Assembly (NCBI GenBank): GCA_023436825.1
Contig: JAEZHS010000259.1
Span: 1 to 39,341, forward strand
Direction of reading: 5' to 3'
DNA length: 39,341 nucleotides
DNA from: Pseudomonadota bacterium
GTDB taxonomy: Bacteria; Pseudomonadota; Alphaproteobacteria; Reyranellales; Reyranellaceae
Of the stretch, positions 26,493 through 34,341 are shown one piece after another (within the stretch, counting starts at the first letter, position 1; each line of letters opens with the position of its first letter). The notes under the pieces are model-generated. The model saw only the letters and a list, made by a program, of their open reading frames with translations, had not been told where the DNA came from and did no database searches. The translations under genes were made by a program, and so were the position numbers.

Positions 26493-28082
26493 CTAGCCGG
26501 AGGCTTTGGCCAGCCGCTCGCGGCGGACGCGAATGCCGGCGGCTTCGCGGTCCCAGGTGTCCGGCGTGACACCGTCGGCGCGCAGCAGGTTCTTCTGCAC
26601 CTTCTGCGTCGGGGTCTTGGGCAGCTCGGGCAGCACGCGCACGTAGCGCGGCACCATGAAGTGCGGCATGCGCGGCACGAGGAAGCCAAGCAACTCGACG
26701 GGATCGACCGCGCGGCCCTCGACCGGCGCCACGACCGCCAGCACCTCGTCCTCGCCGTGCTCCGAAGGCACCGCTACGGCGGCGGCCTCGCGCACCGCGG
26801 GATGCGCCATCAGCTCGGCCTCGACCTCGAACGATGAGATGTTCTCGCCGCGACGGCGGATCGCGTCCTTCAGCCGGTCGACGAAGAAGAAGTTGCCGTC
26901 CTCGTCGCGGCGGAAGGCGGCGCCGGTATGGAACCAGCCGTTGCGCCAGGCCCGCGCCGTGGCCTCGGGATTGTTGTGGTAGCCGTGATTCATGGTCCAC
27001 GGCGTGTCGGCACGCAGGATAAGCTCGCCGATCGCGCCCGGCGCCACTTCGCAGTCGTTATCGTCGACGATGCGCGCCTCGATGCCCTCGCGCGGCCGTC
27101 CGCAGGTCCCGCGCACTGCGGGATTGCGCTCCGACACCAGCGGCCAGGACGTCTCGGTCATGTTGAAGGTCGTGTAGACGTCGACGCCGAAACGGTCGGC
27201 GAAGGCCTGGGCGTCGTCGCTGAGCGGCACCAGCACGACCTTCCTCAGCGTGTGCTGGCGATCGCCGGGGCCGGGCGGCAGCTTCAGCAGGAACGGCACC
27301 ATGGCACCGAGCAGCGTCAGGCAGGTCGTGCCGGTGGCGCGCACCGTGTCCCAGAAGCTGTTGGTGTTGAAGGACTCGACCAGGGCGATCGAGCCGCCCT
27401 TGACCAGCATGCGATAGATCGCACCGGTGCCGCCGGCATGGAACAGCGGCAGGTTCACCATGTTGCGATCGTCGGCCGTCGCCGCATAGAAGGCATTGGC
27501 TGCCGAAGCCGCGTGGAGGTAGGAGCAGAGGACGCCCTTCGACGGACCGGTGGTGCCCGACGTGTAGATCACCGACTGGGTATCCCACGGCATGACCTCG
27601 CGCTCGGTTGGCGTCGGCGCCCGACCGGCGGCGCGCAGTGACTCCGGGCCGATGACGGCGACTCGCCGTTCGAGCCTGTCGCAATCGATGGCAGCGAGGC
27701 GCGGCAGCAGGTCGGGATGGCCGACGATCAGCCGGGCGCTCGAGCTTTTCACGGCATGTTCGAGGATCTGGCCGCGATAGGCGAGGTTCAGCGGCACGTA
27801 GACCGCACCGACATAGTTGATGGCGAACCAGATGCGGAGCGCGTCCGGACCGTTGGGCAGCCAGGTCAGCACGGTCTCGCCCTGGCGAACGCCTTCGCCC
27901 TGCAGCGCCGCCGCCGTCTCGCGGACATGGCGATGCAGCTCGGCGTAAGTCCAAGTGGCGCCGGTGTCGGCGAACTGCACGAACACCTTGTCCGGCGTCT
28001 CGCGGGCACGGCGGTCGAGCAGCGGCCGCAGCACGCAGTCCTCGGGTGACGGAATGCGCGGATCGCGCCAAATGGTGGTCAT
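26493..28082 (-). CDS. AMP-forming acyl-CoA ligase (crotonobetaine/carnitine-CoA ligase-like)
   Basis: ANL-superfamily ligase of 529 residues that makes an acyl-CoA from acid, ATP and CoA. The P-loop is YTSGTTGPSKG (173-183); TTFNMTETSWP, GWFHTGAAFRRD, the FVDRLKDAIRRRGENISSFEVE hinge block, and the C-terminal catalytic Lys in PTQKVQK follow. The GAA in TGAAFRRD replaces the common TGD; the Asp of that motif is absent, which is unusual. The ATG at 28082 overlaps the TetR stop as ATGA. The substrate is unknown; the carboxyltransferase downstream would act on its product. Confidence 0.92.
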   Translation of the reverse strand: MTTIWRDPRIPSPEDCVLRPLLDRRARETPDKVFVQFADTGATWTYAELHRHVRETAAALQGEGVRQGETVLTWLPNGPDALRIWFAINYVGAVYVPLNLAYRGQILEHAVKSSSARLIVGHPDLLPRLAAIDCDRLERRVAVIGPESLRAAGRAPTPTEREVMPWDTQSVIYTSGTTGPSKGVLCSYLHAASAANAFYAATADDRNMVNLPLFHAGGTGAIYRMLVKGGSIALVESFNTNSFWDTVRATGTTCLTLLGAMVPFLLKLPPGPGDRQHTLRKVVLVPLSDDAQAFADRFGVDVYTTFNMTETSWPLVSERNPAVRGTCGRPREGIEARIVDDNDCEVAPGAIGELILRADTPWTMNHGYHNNPEATARAWRNGWFHTGAAFRRDEDGNFFFVDRLKDAIRRRGENISSFEVEAELMAHPAVREAAAVAVPSEHGEDEVLAVVAPVEGRAVDPVELLGFLVPRMPHFMVPRYVRVLPELPKTPTQKVQKNLLRADGVTPDTWDREAAGIRVRRERLAKASG

Positions 28083-28711
28083 CGCAAGCTCTCCAGGCGC
28101 GACAGCAGGATCGCCTTGGAGCGGGCGAAGTCGGCCGCCGAGCGATCGAGCAGATACTGGATGACGAGGCCGCGCATGGCCGCGAGCACGAACCGCGCCT
28201 CGCCGTCGCAATCGACGCGCCGGCCGATCTCGCCGGCACGCCGCGCCTCGCGCAGGTTGGCCGCCAGGCCCTCGCGCCAGCGCCCGGTGACGGCGGCGAC
28301 ATGTGGCTGCAGCTCGGGCATCACGAACAGCGATTCGGTATAGACCGAGTAGAGGGCGGCAGTGGAGATCGTATCGCGGCCGACGCTGGCGAGATGCGCC
28401 TCCATGCGCAGCTTCACCGCCTTCATACCCTTGGCGTCCTTCAGCACCTTGGCGATGTGCGCCTGGAACCAGCCGTCCATCGCTTCGAGCAGCGCCGTGA
28501 TCAGACCGAGCTTGCCGCCGAAACGCTCGACCGGGAGGCCGCGGCTGTAGCCGGCGGCGACGCCCACATCGGCGAGACTGGTGCCCGACACGCCCCGCTC
28601 GGCGAACAGCCGCGCGGCGGCGCGCAGCATGCGCCGGTCGGATTCCTTGCGGCGCGTCGCCTGGGTGCGGCGTGGGGGGACGATGGCAGTTTCGTCGGTC
28701 GATAGGCTCAT
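28079..28711 (-). CDS. TetR/AcrR-family regulator
   Basis: Repressor-type regulator of 210 residues. The N-terminal helix-turn-helix spans about residues 25-70 (MLRAAARLFAERGVSGTSLADVGVAAGYSRG), followed by an all-helical ligand domain. It is first in the operon with the CoA ligase and overlaps it by 4 bases, and it is divergent from the TctC gene. A perfect inverted repeat in the shared 76-base gap is its likely operator. Acyl-CoA or the free acid is a plausible effector, by analogy with other TetR-ligase pairs. Confidence 0.92.
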   Translation of the reverse strand: MSLSTDETAIVPPRRTQATRRKESDRRMLRAAARLFAERGVSGTSLADVGVAAGYSRGLPVERFGGKLGLITALLEAMDGWFQAHIAKVLKDAKGMKAVKLRMEAHLASVGRDTISTAALYSVYTESLFVMPELQPHVAAVTGRWREGLAANLREARRAGEIGRRVDCDGEARFVLAAMRGLVIQYLLDRSAADFARSKAILLSRLESLR

Positions 28712-28723
28712 GCGGGATTCCTC

Positions 28724-28751
28724 GAAACTTGCTTGTCATCTAGCAAGTTTC
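28724..28751. promoter_or_regulatory. TetR operator candidate (10+8+10 perfect inverted repeat)
   Basis: GAAACTTGCT (28724-28733) and AGCAAGTTTC (28742-28751) are exact reverse complements with an 8-base spacer. The site lies 13 bases from the TetR start and 37 bases from the TctC start, so one bound repressor could block both directions. Confidence 0.8.
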
Positions 28752-28787
28752 TGGCTGTAATCAAAGCCACAAGAGCGAGAGGAAACG

Positions 28788-29813
28788 ATGACGGGACATT
28801 CGAGGCTGCGGCGCCGACGCTTCATGGGCGCAGCTGCAGCAACCGGCTTGCTGGCGCCGACTCTGGTGCGCGCGCAGACCGCCCCGCCGGTCGGCGCCCC
28901 CTCGACGGGTGACTGGCCGAACAAGCCGGTGCGCTTCGTCTGCGGCTATGCCGCGGGCGGCCTCACCGACCTGTTCGCCCGGCTCGCCGCCGAGCATCTG
29001 ACGACGAAATACGGCAAGACGTTCGTGGTCGAGAACAAGACCGGGGCCGGCTCGATCATCGCCGCCGACATGGTCGCGAAGGCAGCCCCCGACGGCTACA
29101 CGATCCTGTTCACCAACTCGACGGCGATGTTCCAGAACCAGGTGATCTTCAAGAACGTGCCGTACGACACCGCCAGGGACTTCATCCCCGTCTCGATGCT
29201 TTCGGCCGGCAAGGTGCCGCTGTGCATCCACAAGTCGGTGCCGGGCGGCAACGACCTGGCAGCACTGGTGGCCTACGCCAAAAAGAACAAGACCAGCTTC
29301 GGCACGACCGGCATCGGTTCGCTGGCCCACGTCTTCTGCATGAAGCTGAACGACACGTTCGGCATCAACATGGAGCCGGTGCACTATCGCGGCGAGGCGC
29401 CGATGTGGGCCGACCTGTCGGCGGGCGTGACCCACGCCGCCTGCTCTACCCTGCAGGGCGCCACCTCGGCGATCCAAGCCGGCAACGCGCGGCCGGTCGC
29501 GGTGCCGACCAAGACGCGCTCGCGCCGCCTGCCCGAGGTTGCGACGTTCTTCGAACAGGGCGCCACCCACCCCTACTTCCTGCTGGAGAGCATGGTGTGC
29601 TGCGTGGCCCCGACCGGCACGCCCGCGCCGATCGTCGAGGCCTTGTCGGCCGGCATGGTGGAGATGAACGCCCTGCCGCGCATGAGCGAGTTCGTCGACA
29701 AGTTCGGCCTCGACAACGGAGCCCAGGGCCGCGCCGATTTCGCCGTCTTCATCCGCGACATGGGTCCGCTGCTGACGCAGGCCGTCAAGGACCTCAACAT
29801 CGAGCCACAGTGA
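28788..29813 (+). CDS. TctC-type periplasmic solute-binding protein (Bug family)
   Basis: Tripartite tricarboxylate transporter-type binding protein of 341 residues. A Tat-like signal (RRRRFMGAAAATGLLAPTLVRAQ) is followed by the family start WPNKPVRFVCGYAAGGLTD, VENKTGAGSIIAADMVAKAAPDGYT and FGTTGIGSLAHVFC. It binds a carboxylic acid in the periplasm. No TctA/TctB membrane subunits are nearby, the normal state for these often orphan genes. ATG 28788 has GAGAGGAAA just upstream. It is controlled with the divergent ligase operon, so it probably delivers or senses the same acid. Confidence 0.93.
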   Translation: MTGHSRLRRRRFMGAAAATGLLAPTLVRAQTAPPVGAPSTGDWPNKPVRFVCGYAAGGLTDLFARLAAEHLTTKYGKTFVVENKTGAGSIIAADMVAKAAPDGYTILFTNSTAMFQNQVIFKNVPYDTARDFIPVSMLSAGKVPLCIHKSVPGGNDLAALVAYAKKNKTSFGTTGIGSLAHVFCMKLNDTFGINMEPVHYRGEAPMWADLSAGVTHAACSTLQGATSAIQAGNARPVAVPTKTRSRRLPEVATFFEQGATHPYFLLESMVCCVAPTGTPAPIVEALSAGMVEMNALPRMSEFVDKFGLDNGAQGRADFAVFIRDMGPLLTQAVKDLNIEPQ

Positions 29814-29819
29814 GAAGTC

Positions 29820-30044
29820 ATGAGCACGATAACGATCAAGTCGGAGATCGCAGGCACGGTCTGGAAGATCGAGTCCAGGCCCGGCGACACGGTGGAAGCC
29901 GACGATACCCTGCTCATCCTGGAATCGATGAAGATGGAGATCCCGGTGCTCGCACCACGCAAGGGCTCGGTCGCCGAATTCCGCGTCGGCGAAGGCGAGC
30001 CGGTGACCGAAGGTCAGGTGCTGGCGCTGTTCACGGCAGGCTGA
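29820..30044 (+). CDS. Small biotin carboxyl carrier protein
   Basis: Biotinyl/lipoyl-domain protein of 74 residues that consists of the carrier domain alone. The biotinylation site is Lys38 in ESMKME; GTVWKIESRPGDTVEADDTLLILESM and VGEGEPVTEGQVLALF are typical of biotin carriers and recall the short YngHB-type proteins. The ATG follows the TctC stop by 6 bases. It is the probable partner of the carboxyltransferase at 24895-26484 across the divergent promoter. Its 3' end overlaps the convergent MFS gene by 14 bases. Confidence 0.92.
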   Translation: MSTITIKSEIAGTVWKIESRPGDTVEADDTLLILESMKMEIPVLAPRKGSVAEFRVGEGEPVTEGQVLALFTAG

Positions 30045-31239
30045 CGGCTCGCCGCCGCGGCGTGAAGTAGAGGGCGCCCAGCAGCATCAGGTTGAGCACG
30101 TTGAAGGCCAGCGCCGCCTGGAAGGCAGCCCGATAGGAAAGCGTCGCATCGAAGATCGCGCCGCCCATCCAGCCGCCGACCGCCATGCCGGCCATGGCGA
30201 ACAGCATGATCACGCCCAGGCGCCAGCCGGCGATGGTCGGGCCGTAGAGCTGGCGCAGGATCAGCGCGTAGCCCTGGACGATGGCGATGTAGGGAATGCC
30301 GAGGACCACCGACAGCGTATAGACGCCCATCAGGCTGTCGACGAAGACGAAGCCGACCAGCGAGGCGATCTGGATCAGGGAGCAGAGGATGCTGACCCGC
30401 AACGGCCCGATATAGTCCGAAAGCCGGCCCATGGCGAAGACAGACGCGATCGCCACGACCAGGATCAGCGACACCGCCTCCGAGCCGCGCGCGGCGCTGA
30501 AGCCCAGGTCGCCGCAGAACGCCACCATGTGCACGAAGGGCATCGCCATGGCGAGGCAGCAGCAGAAGCCGGCGGCCGACAAGAGCCCCATCAGCGTGAG
30601 CGATGGCATGGGCAGGGCCGACAGGTCTTCGGCCGGGCGCTTGCCGCCATGGTGGCGGACGATCGGGGCGGGGCGAATGTAGAAGGCGCAAAGGAACAGC
30701 AGGGTGCCGGCAATGACGCCATAGATCATCAGCGTCTGGCGCCAGCCGACATCGGGCAGCAGCCAGCGATAGACCTGCGGCCAGACGAAGCCCGAGATGG
30801 CCGGGCCGGCCGAGATGAGGGAAACGGCCGTGCTGCGGCGTCGCTCGAACCAGCCCTGGATGTTGTTCATGGCCGGCGTGAAGGTCGCCGCATTGCCTAA
30901 AAAGCCCAGCGGCAGGGCATAGCCGACAAAGAGCGCCAGCTCGCCGCCGCAGCTCGCCACGAACCCGCCGACCACGATCGAGACGCCGGCGATCAGCAGC
31001 GGCACGCGCGGCGACGTGCGGTCGGCCAGCCAGCCCATCGCCACGCCGCCCACGCCCATGCAGAAGAAGCCCAGCAGATAGGCGAGCGAGGGCACGCTGC
31101 GGCGATCGCCGAATTCGGCAGCGATCTCCTTCAGCGCCACGACCGGCAGATAGATCGAGCCGCCGCCGAGGCAGATGCAGAACGCCGAAACCAACGCAAG
31201 CCGCCAGGCATAGGCGCTGTCGACTCCGGGCCGGGACAC
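30031..31239 (-). CDS. Major facilitator superfamily transporter (oxalate/formate antiporter-like)
   Basis: Inner-membrane transporter of 402 residues with about 12 helices. The loop 2-3 motif is GWLADRTSPRVPLL, and the repeated second-half version is GRLSDYIGPLRVSI. The N-terminal ALVSAFCICLGGGSIYLPVVALKEIAAEFG resembles monocarboxylate/oxalate:formate carriers. The start is GTG 31239, with an AGGAA upstream; the gene begins 15 bases after the sulfatase stop and is probably cotranscribed with it. The substrate may be the acid or alcohol released by the sulfatase; this is inference. Confidence 0.88.
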   Translation of the reverse strand: MSRPGVDSAYAWRLALVSAFCICLGGGSIYLPVVALKEIAAEFGDRRSVPSLAYLLGFFCMGVGGVAMGWLADRTSPRVPLLIAGVSIVVGGFVASCGGELALFVGYALPLGFLGNAATFTPAMNNIQGWFERRRSTAVSLISAGPAISGFVWPQVYRWLLPDVGWRQTLMIYGVIAGTLLFLCAFYIRPAPIVRHHGGKRPAEDLSALPMPSLTLMGLLSAAGFCCCLAMAMPFVHMVAFCGDLGFSAARGSEAVSLILVVAIASVFAMGRLSDYIGPLRVSILCSLIQIASLVGFVFVDSLMGVYTLSVVLGIPYIAIVQGYALILRQLYGPTIAGWRLGVIMLFAMAGMAVGGWMGGAIFDATLSYRAAFQAALAFNVLNLMLLGALYFTPRRRAVSLP

Positions 31240-31253
31240 GACGGCGACCGTTC

Positions 31254-33485
31254 CTACTCGGTGGCCAGCGTCGCGGTCGCGGCCGCGTCGGCGTCGAGCA
31301 CCTGGTCGTCGTCCATGGTCATGGTGACCTTGCGCAGCTTGCCGGTGAAGGCGAACGGCGCCTCGTAGTGCGACACCGGGCTGTTGCGGTCGCGGCCGAT
31401 GTCGAGCCCCGACCAGGAGATGAAGGCGACGAAGCCGACCGTGGTCTCGAAGCGGCCGGCCGGCGCGCCGTCGATCAGCAGGGTCGCGATGTTGGTGTGT
31501 TCGCGATAGCGCATCTGCAGCCCGAGCCGACGGTTGCCCGTCGGCACCGGACGGTCGGAGACGATCAGGTGATGCAGGCCGCCGACATTCATGTCGTAGC
31601 AGAGTCGATTGTCCTTGATGTAGAGCGCGTAGCCGCACGTCATGTCGCCATGGGCGATCAGCACGCCCTTGGTCTCAGGGTCCTCGATTCGGGCGTCGGC
31701 CTCGATCGTGTAGCTGCGATTGCGCACGTCGGGCGCCACGTCGGTCGGCAGATGGCCTATGCCGGCATGGAAGACGAAGCGCTTGCGCGGCCCGTGGAAG
31801 CGCTTGGCGTTGTCGGCGAAGCGCGGCGCGAAGCGGTCGTCGAGCGGCAGCACCTGGTGCGCCTCGGCCTCGCGCCACCATGCGTCGATCATAGCCTTCA
31901 GCCGCTCGGGCTCCCGCTCGGCGAGGTCGTCGACCTCGTTGAAGTCGCGGTCGAGGTGGTAGAGTTCCCACTGGTCGTGATCGAAGGCGTTGCCCGGCGG
32001 ATGGAAGCTGACGGCCTTCCAGCCGTCCTGCACCAGGCCGCGATGGCCGAACATCTCGAAGTACTGCGGTTTCTTCTTCGACGGCGCCTTGGCCTTCGAC
32101 AGGCTTCTGGCAAAGCTGGTGCCCTCGATCGGCATCTGCTTGATGCCGTTGATCATCTTGGGCGGTTTCACGCCGACGACCTCGAGCAGGGTCGGCGCGA
32201 GATCGCTGGCGTGACAGAACTGGTGGCGCAGTTCGCCCCGGGCGGCGATGCCCTTGCCCCAGGCCATGACCAGCGGATCGCGGATGCCGCCGCCATGGGT
32301 GTTCTGCTTGTAGCGGCGCAGCGGCGTGTTGGCGGCCATCGCCCAGCCAAGCGGGAAGTTGGAATGGGTGTCGGGCCCGCCGATATCGTCGATGCGCGCG
32401 ATCTTCTCCTCGAGCGGCTCGCGCTTGAGATTGTAGGGACCCATGGCGTTGACCATGCCGAACGGCCCGCCCTCCTGGCTGGCGCCGTTGTCGGACATGA
32501 CGATCACCAGCGTGTCGTCGAGCTGGCCCGCGGTCTCGAGGAACGCCATCAGGCGCGCCAGATGCTGGTCGGCATGGTCGAGCATGGCGGCGTAGGCCGC
32601 CTGCAGGCGCACGAACAGGCGGCGCTCGTTCTCCGGCACGTCGGCCCAGGCGCGCACCGTGTCGTTGCGCGGCGGCAGGCGCGTGCCCTTCGGCACGATG
32701 CCGAGCTCGATCTGGTGCGCAAGCCGCTGCTCGCGCTCGACGTCCCAACCATGGGCGAATACGGCATCGTACTTCTTGATCAGCTCGAACGGCGCCTGGT
32801 GCGGCGCATGGCAGGCGCCCGGCGCCAGCCAGGTGAGCCACGGCGTCTTCTCGTTGTCGGCGACGTGGTCGGCGAGATAGCGGATGGCCTGGTCGACGAG
32901 GTCGGCCGTCAGGTGATAGCCCGAAGCGAAGTTGCCGGGAGGATCGACCGGTGTGTTGTCGCGCACCAGCTCGGGCGCGTACTGGTCGGTCTCAGCATCC
33001 ATGAAGCCGTAGTAGCGGTCGAAGCCGCGGCCGAGCGGCCAGCCGTCGAACGGGCCGGTGGCGCCGGTCTCGGTGAGCGGCGTCACATGCCACTTGCCCA
33101 GCATGTAGTTGCGATAGCCGTGCGGGCGCAGCATCTCGGCCAAGGTCCCGGCCTCGCGCGCGATCTTGCCGCGATAGCCCGGGTAGCCCGAATCGAAATT
33201 GGCGAGGCAGCCGACACCCACCGAATGGTGGTTGCGGCCGGTCAGCAGCGCGGCGCGCGTGGTCGAGCACATCGCCGTGGTGTGGAAGCCGGTGTAGCGC
33301 AGGCCGCGGCAGGCGATGGCATCGATCGTCGGCGTGGCGATGGGCGAGCCGTAGCAGCCGAAGTCGGAGAAACCGACGTCGTCGAACAGGACGACCAGGA
33401 TGTTGGGCGCACCTTTTGGCCGGACGGGTGTTTCCGGCCAATGGGGAGTGGACTCCCTGACCGTCTTGCCGATTGTCGCCGCCAT
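31254..33485 (-). CDS. Arylsulfatase (type I formylglycine sulfatase)
   Basis: Sulfatase of 743 residues that hydrolyses sulfate esters. Asp35 and Asp36 (VLFDDVGF) bind the metal; the formylglycine motif is Cys73 in MCSTTRAALLTGRN, where the usual CxPxR core has Thr in place of Pro. YMLGKWHVTP, VIVMSDNGAS and HATNG-like HGGGIRDPLVM segments follow. The C-terminal ~200 residues (from about 540) look like an added beta-sandwich. No signal peptide is visible, so it is probably cytoplasmic. ATG 33485 has GGGGA upstream; in-frame codons further upstream are less convincing. It is followed by an MFS gene 15 bases on. Confidence 0.92.
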   Translation of the reverse strand: MAATIGKTVRESTPHWPETPVRPKGAPNILVVLFDDVGFSDFGCYGSPIATPTIDAIACRGLRYTGFHTTAMCSTTRAALLTGRNHHSVGVGCLANFDSGYPGYRGKIAREAGTLAEMLRPHGYRNYMLGKWHVTPLTETGATGPFDGWPLGRGFDRYYGFMDAETDQYAPELVRDNTPVDPPGNFASGYHLTADLVDQAIRYLADHVADNEKTPWLTWLAPGACHAPHQAPFELIKKYDAVFAHGWDVEREQRLAHQIELGIVPKGTRLPPRNDTVRAWADVPENERRLFVRLQAAYAAMLDHADQHLARLMAFLETAGQLDDTLVIVMSDNGASQEGGPFGMVNAMGPYNLKREPLEEKIARIDDIGGPDTHSNFPLGWAMAANTPLRRYKQNTHGGGIRDPLVMAWGKGIAARGELRHQFCHASDLAPTLLEVVGVKPPKMINGIKQMPIEGTSFARSLSKAKAPSKKKPQYFEMFGHRGLVQDGWKAVSFHPPGNAFDHDQWELYHLDRDFNEVDDLAEREPERLKAMIDAWWREAEAHQVLPLDDRFAPRFADNAKRFHGPRKRFVFHAGIGHLPTDVAPDVRNRSYTIEADARIEDPETKGVLIAHGDMTCGYALYIKDNRLCYDMNVGGLHHLIVSDRPVPTGNRRLGLQMRYREHTNIATLLIDGAPAGRFETTVGFVAFISWSGLDIGRDRNSPVSHYEAPFAFTGKLRKVTMTMDDDQVLDADAAATATLATE

Positions 33486-33524
33486 GCGTTTCCCCGATGT
33501 TTCGTCAGTTGTCCGACACCCCGG

Positions 33525-33545
33525 CCTCGCAAGCAACTTGTGAGG
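33525..33545. promoter_or_regulatory. Imperfect palindrome between divergent sulfatase and hydrolase genes
   Basis: CCTCGCAAG (33525-33533) and CTTGTGAGG (33537-33545) pair at 8 of 9 positions with a 3-base centre, in the 86-base divergent gap. It may be an operator, but no regulator gene is adjacent. Confidence 0.4.
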
Positions 33546-33571
33546 CGTCATGGCGCAGGCTAGGGAAAGTT

Positions 33572-34336
33572 ATGGCTCAGTTCACCTCGGACGGGCTTAC
33601 GCTCGCCTATGACGAATTCGGACCCGCCAACGCACGCAAGTCCATGGTGCTGGTCCACGGTTTCTCGTCCAATCGCTACGAGAACTGGAAGCGCATGGGG
33701 TGGTACGACGCCATCGCCGGCAAGGGCATTCGCGGCTTCGCCCTCGATTGCCGCGGCCACGGCGAGAGCGCCAAGCCCCACGAGCCCGAGAAGTACGGTC
33801 GCGAGGCGATGGCGCGCGATGTATTTGCATTGATGGACCATGCCGGCATCGAGCGCGCGCATCTGCTGGGCTTCTCCATGGGCGCACATGTCGCACTGAC
33901 GGCTGCAATGACCGACGGTGGGCGCATCGACCATTTGGTCGTGGCAGGCGTTGGTGGTCGCATCTTCGAACCGCCTCGCGATCCCGACGGCATGGCCAAG
34001 GCGATGGAAGCGGCGACGCCGGACGAGATCGCCGATCCGATGTTGAAAAGCTTCCGGCACTTCGCCGACGAGCAGAAGGAGGACCGGCTGGCATTGGCTG
34101 CCTGCTCGCGCGGACCGCGAGAGCCGATGACGCGCGATGCCCTGATGGCGATCCACCGCCCGACGCTGGTGATCGCCGGCGCGCGCGACCAGCTCGCCGG
34201 TCCGCCGCAGGGCCTGGCCGACGTCATCATGGGCGCCAGGGCAGTGACCATCCCCGGCTGTGACCACTTCTCGATGATCGCCCACGGCCTGTTCAAGGCA
34301 TCGGTGTTCGACTTCTTCGACGGCTGGCTGGAGTAG
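33572..34336 (+). CDS. Alpha/beta hydrolase
   Basis: Hydrolase of 254 residues of the esterase/lactonase type. LVHGFSSN is the oxyanion strand-turn, DCRGHGESAKP follows, and the nucleophile is Ser102 in GFSMGAH. The acid is probably in AGARDQLAG and the base in GCDHFSMI. ATG 33572 has AGGGAAAG upstream. It is first in a plus-strand operon of six genes and is divergent from the sulfatase. The substrate is unknown; ester or lactone cleavage upstream of the FAH-family enzyme would fit. Confidence 0.9.
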   Translation: MAQFTSDGLTLAYDEFGPANARKSMVLVHGFSSNRYENWKRMGWYDAIAGKGIRGFALDCRGHGESAKPHEPEKYGREAMARDVFALMDHAGIERAHLLGFSMGAHVALTAAMTDGGRIDHLVVAGVGGRIFEPPRDPDGMAKAMEAATPDEIADPMLKSFRHFADEQKEDRLALAACSRGPREPMTRDALMAIHRPTLVIAGARDQLAGPPQGLADVIMGARAVTIPGCDHFSMIAHGLFKASVFDFFDGWLE

Positions 34337-34341
34337 CGGCG

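Noticed and set aside
29820..30044. Lipoyl domain of a dehydrogenase complex rather than a biotin carrier
   Set aside because: The ESMKM site is the biotin motif (lipoyl domains usually have DKA/DKV around the lysine), and a carboxyltransferase gene is nearby.
31368..33563. 731-codon open frame opposite the sulfatase
   Set aside because: Antisense shadow with no family motif, while the minus strand carries a clear sulfatase.
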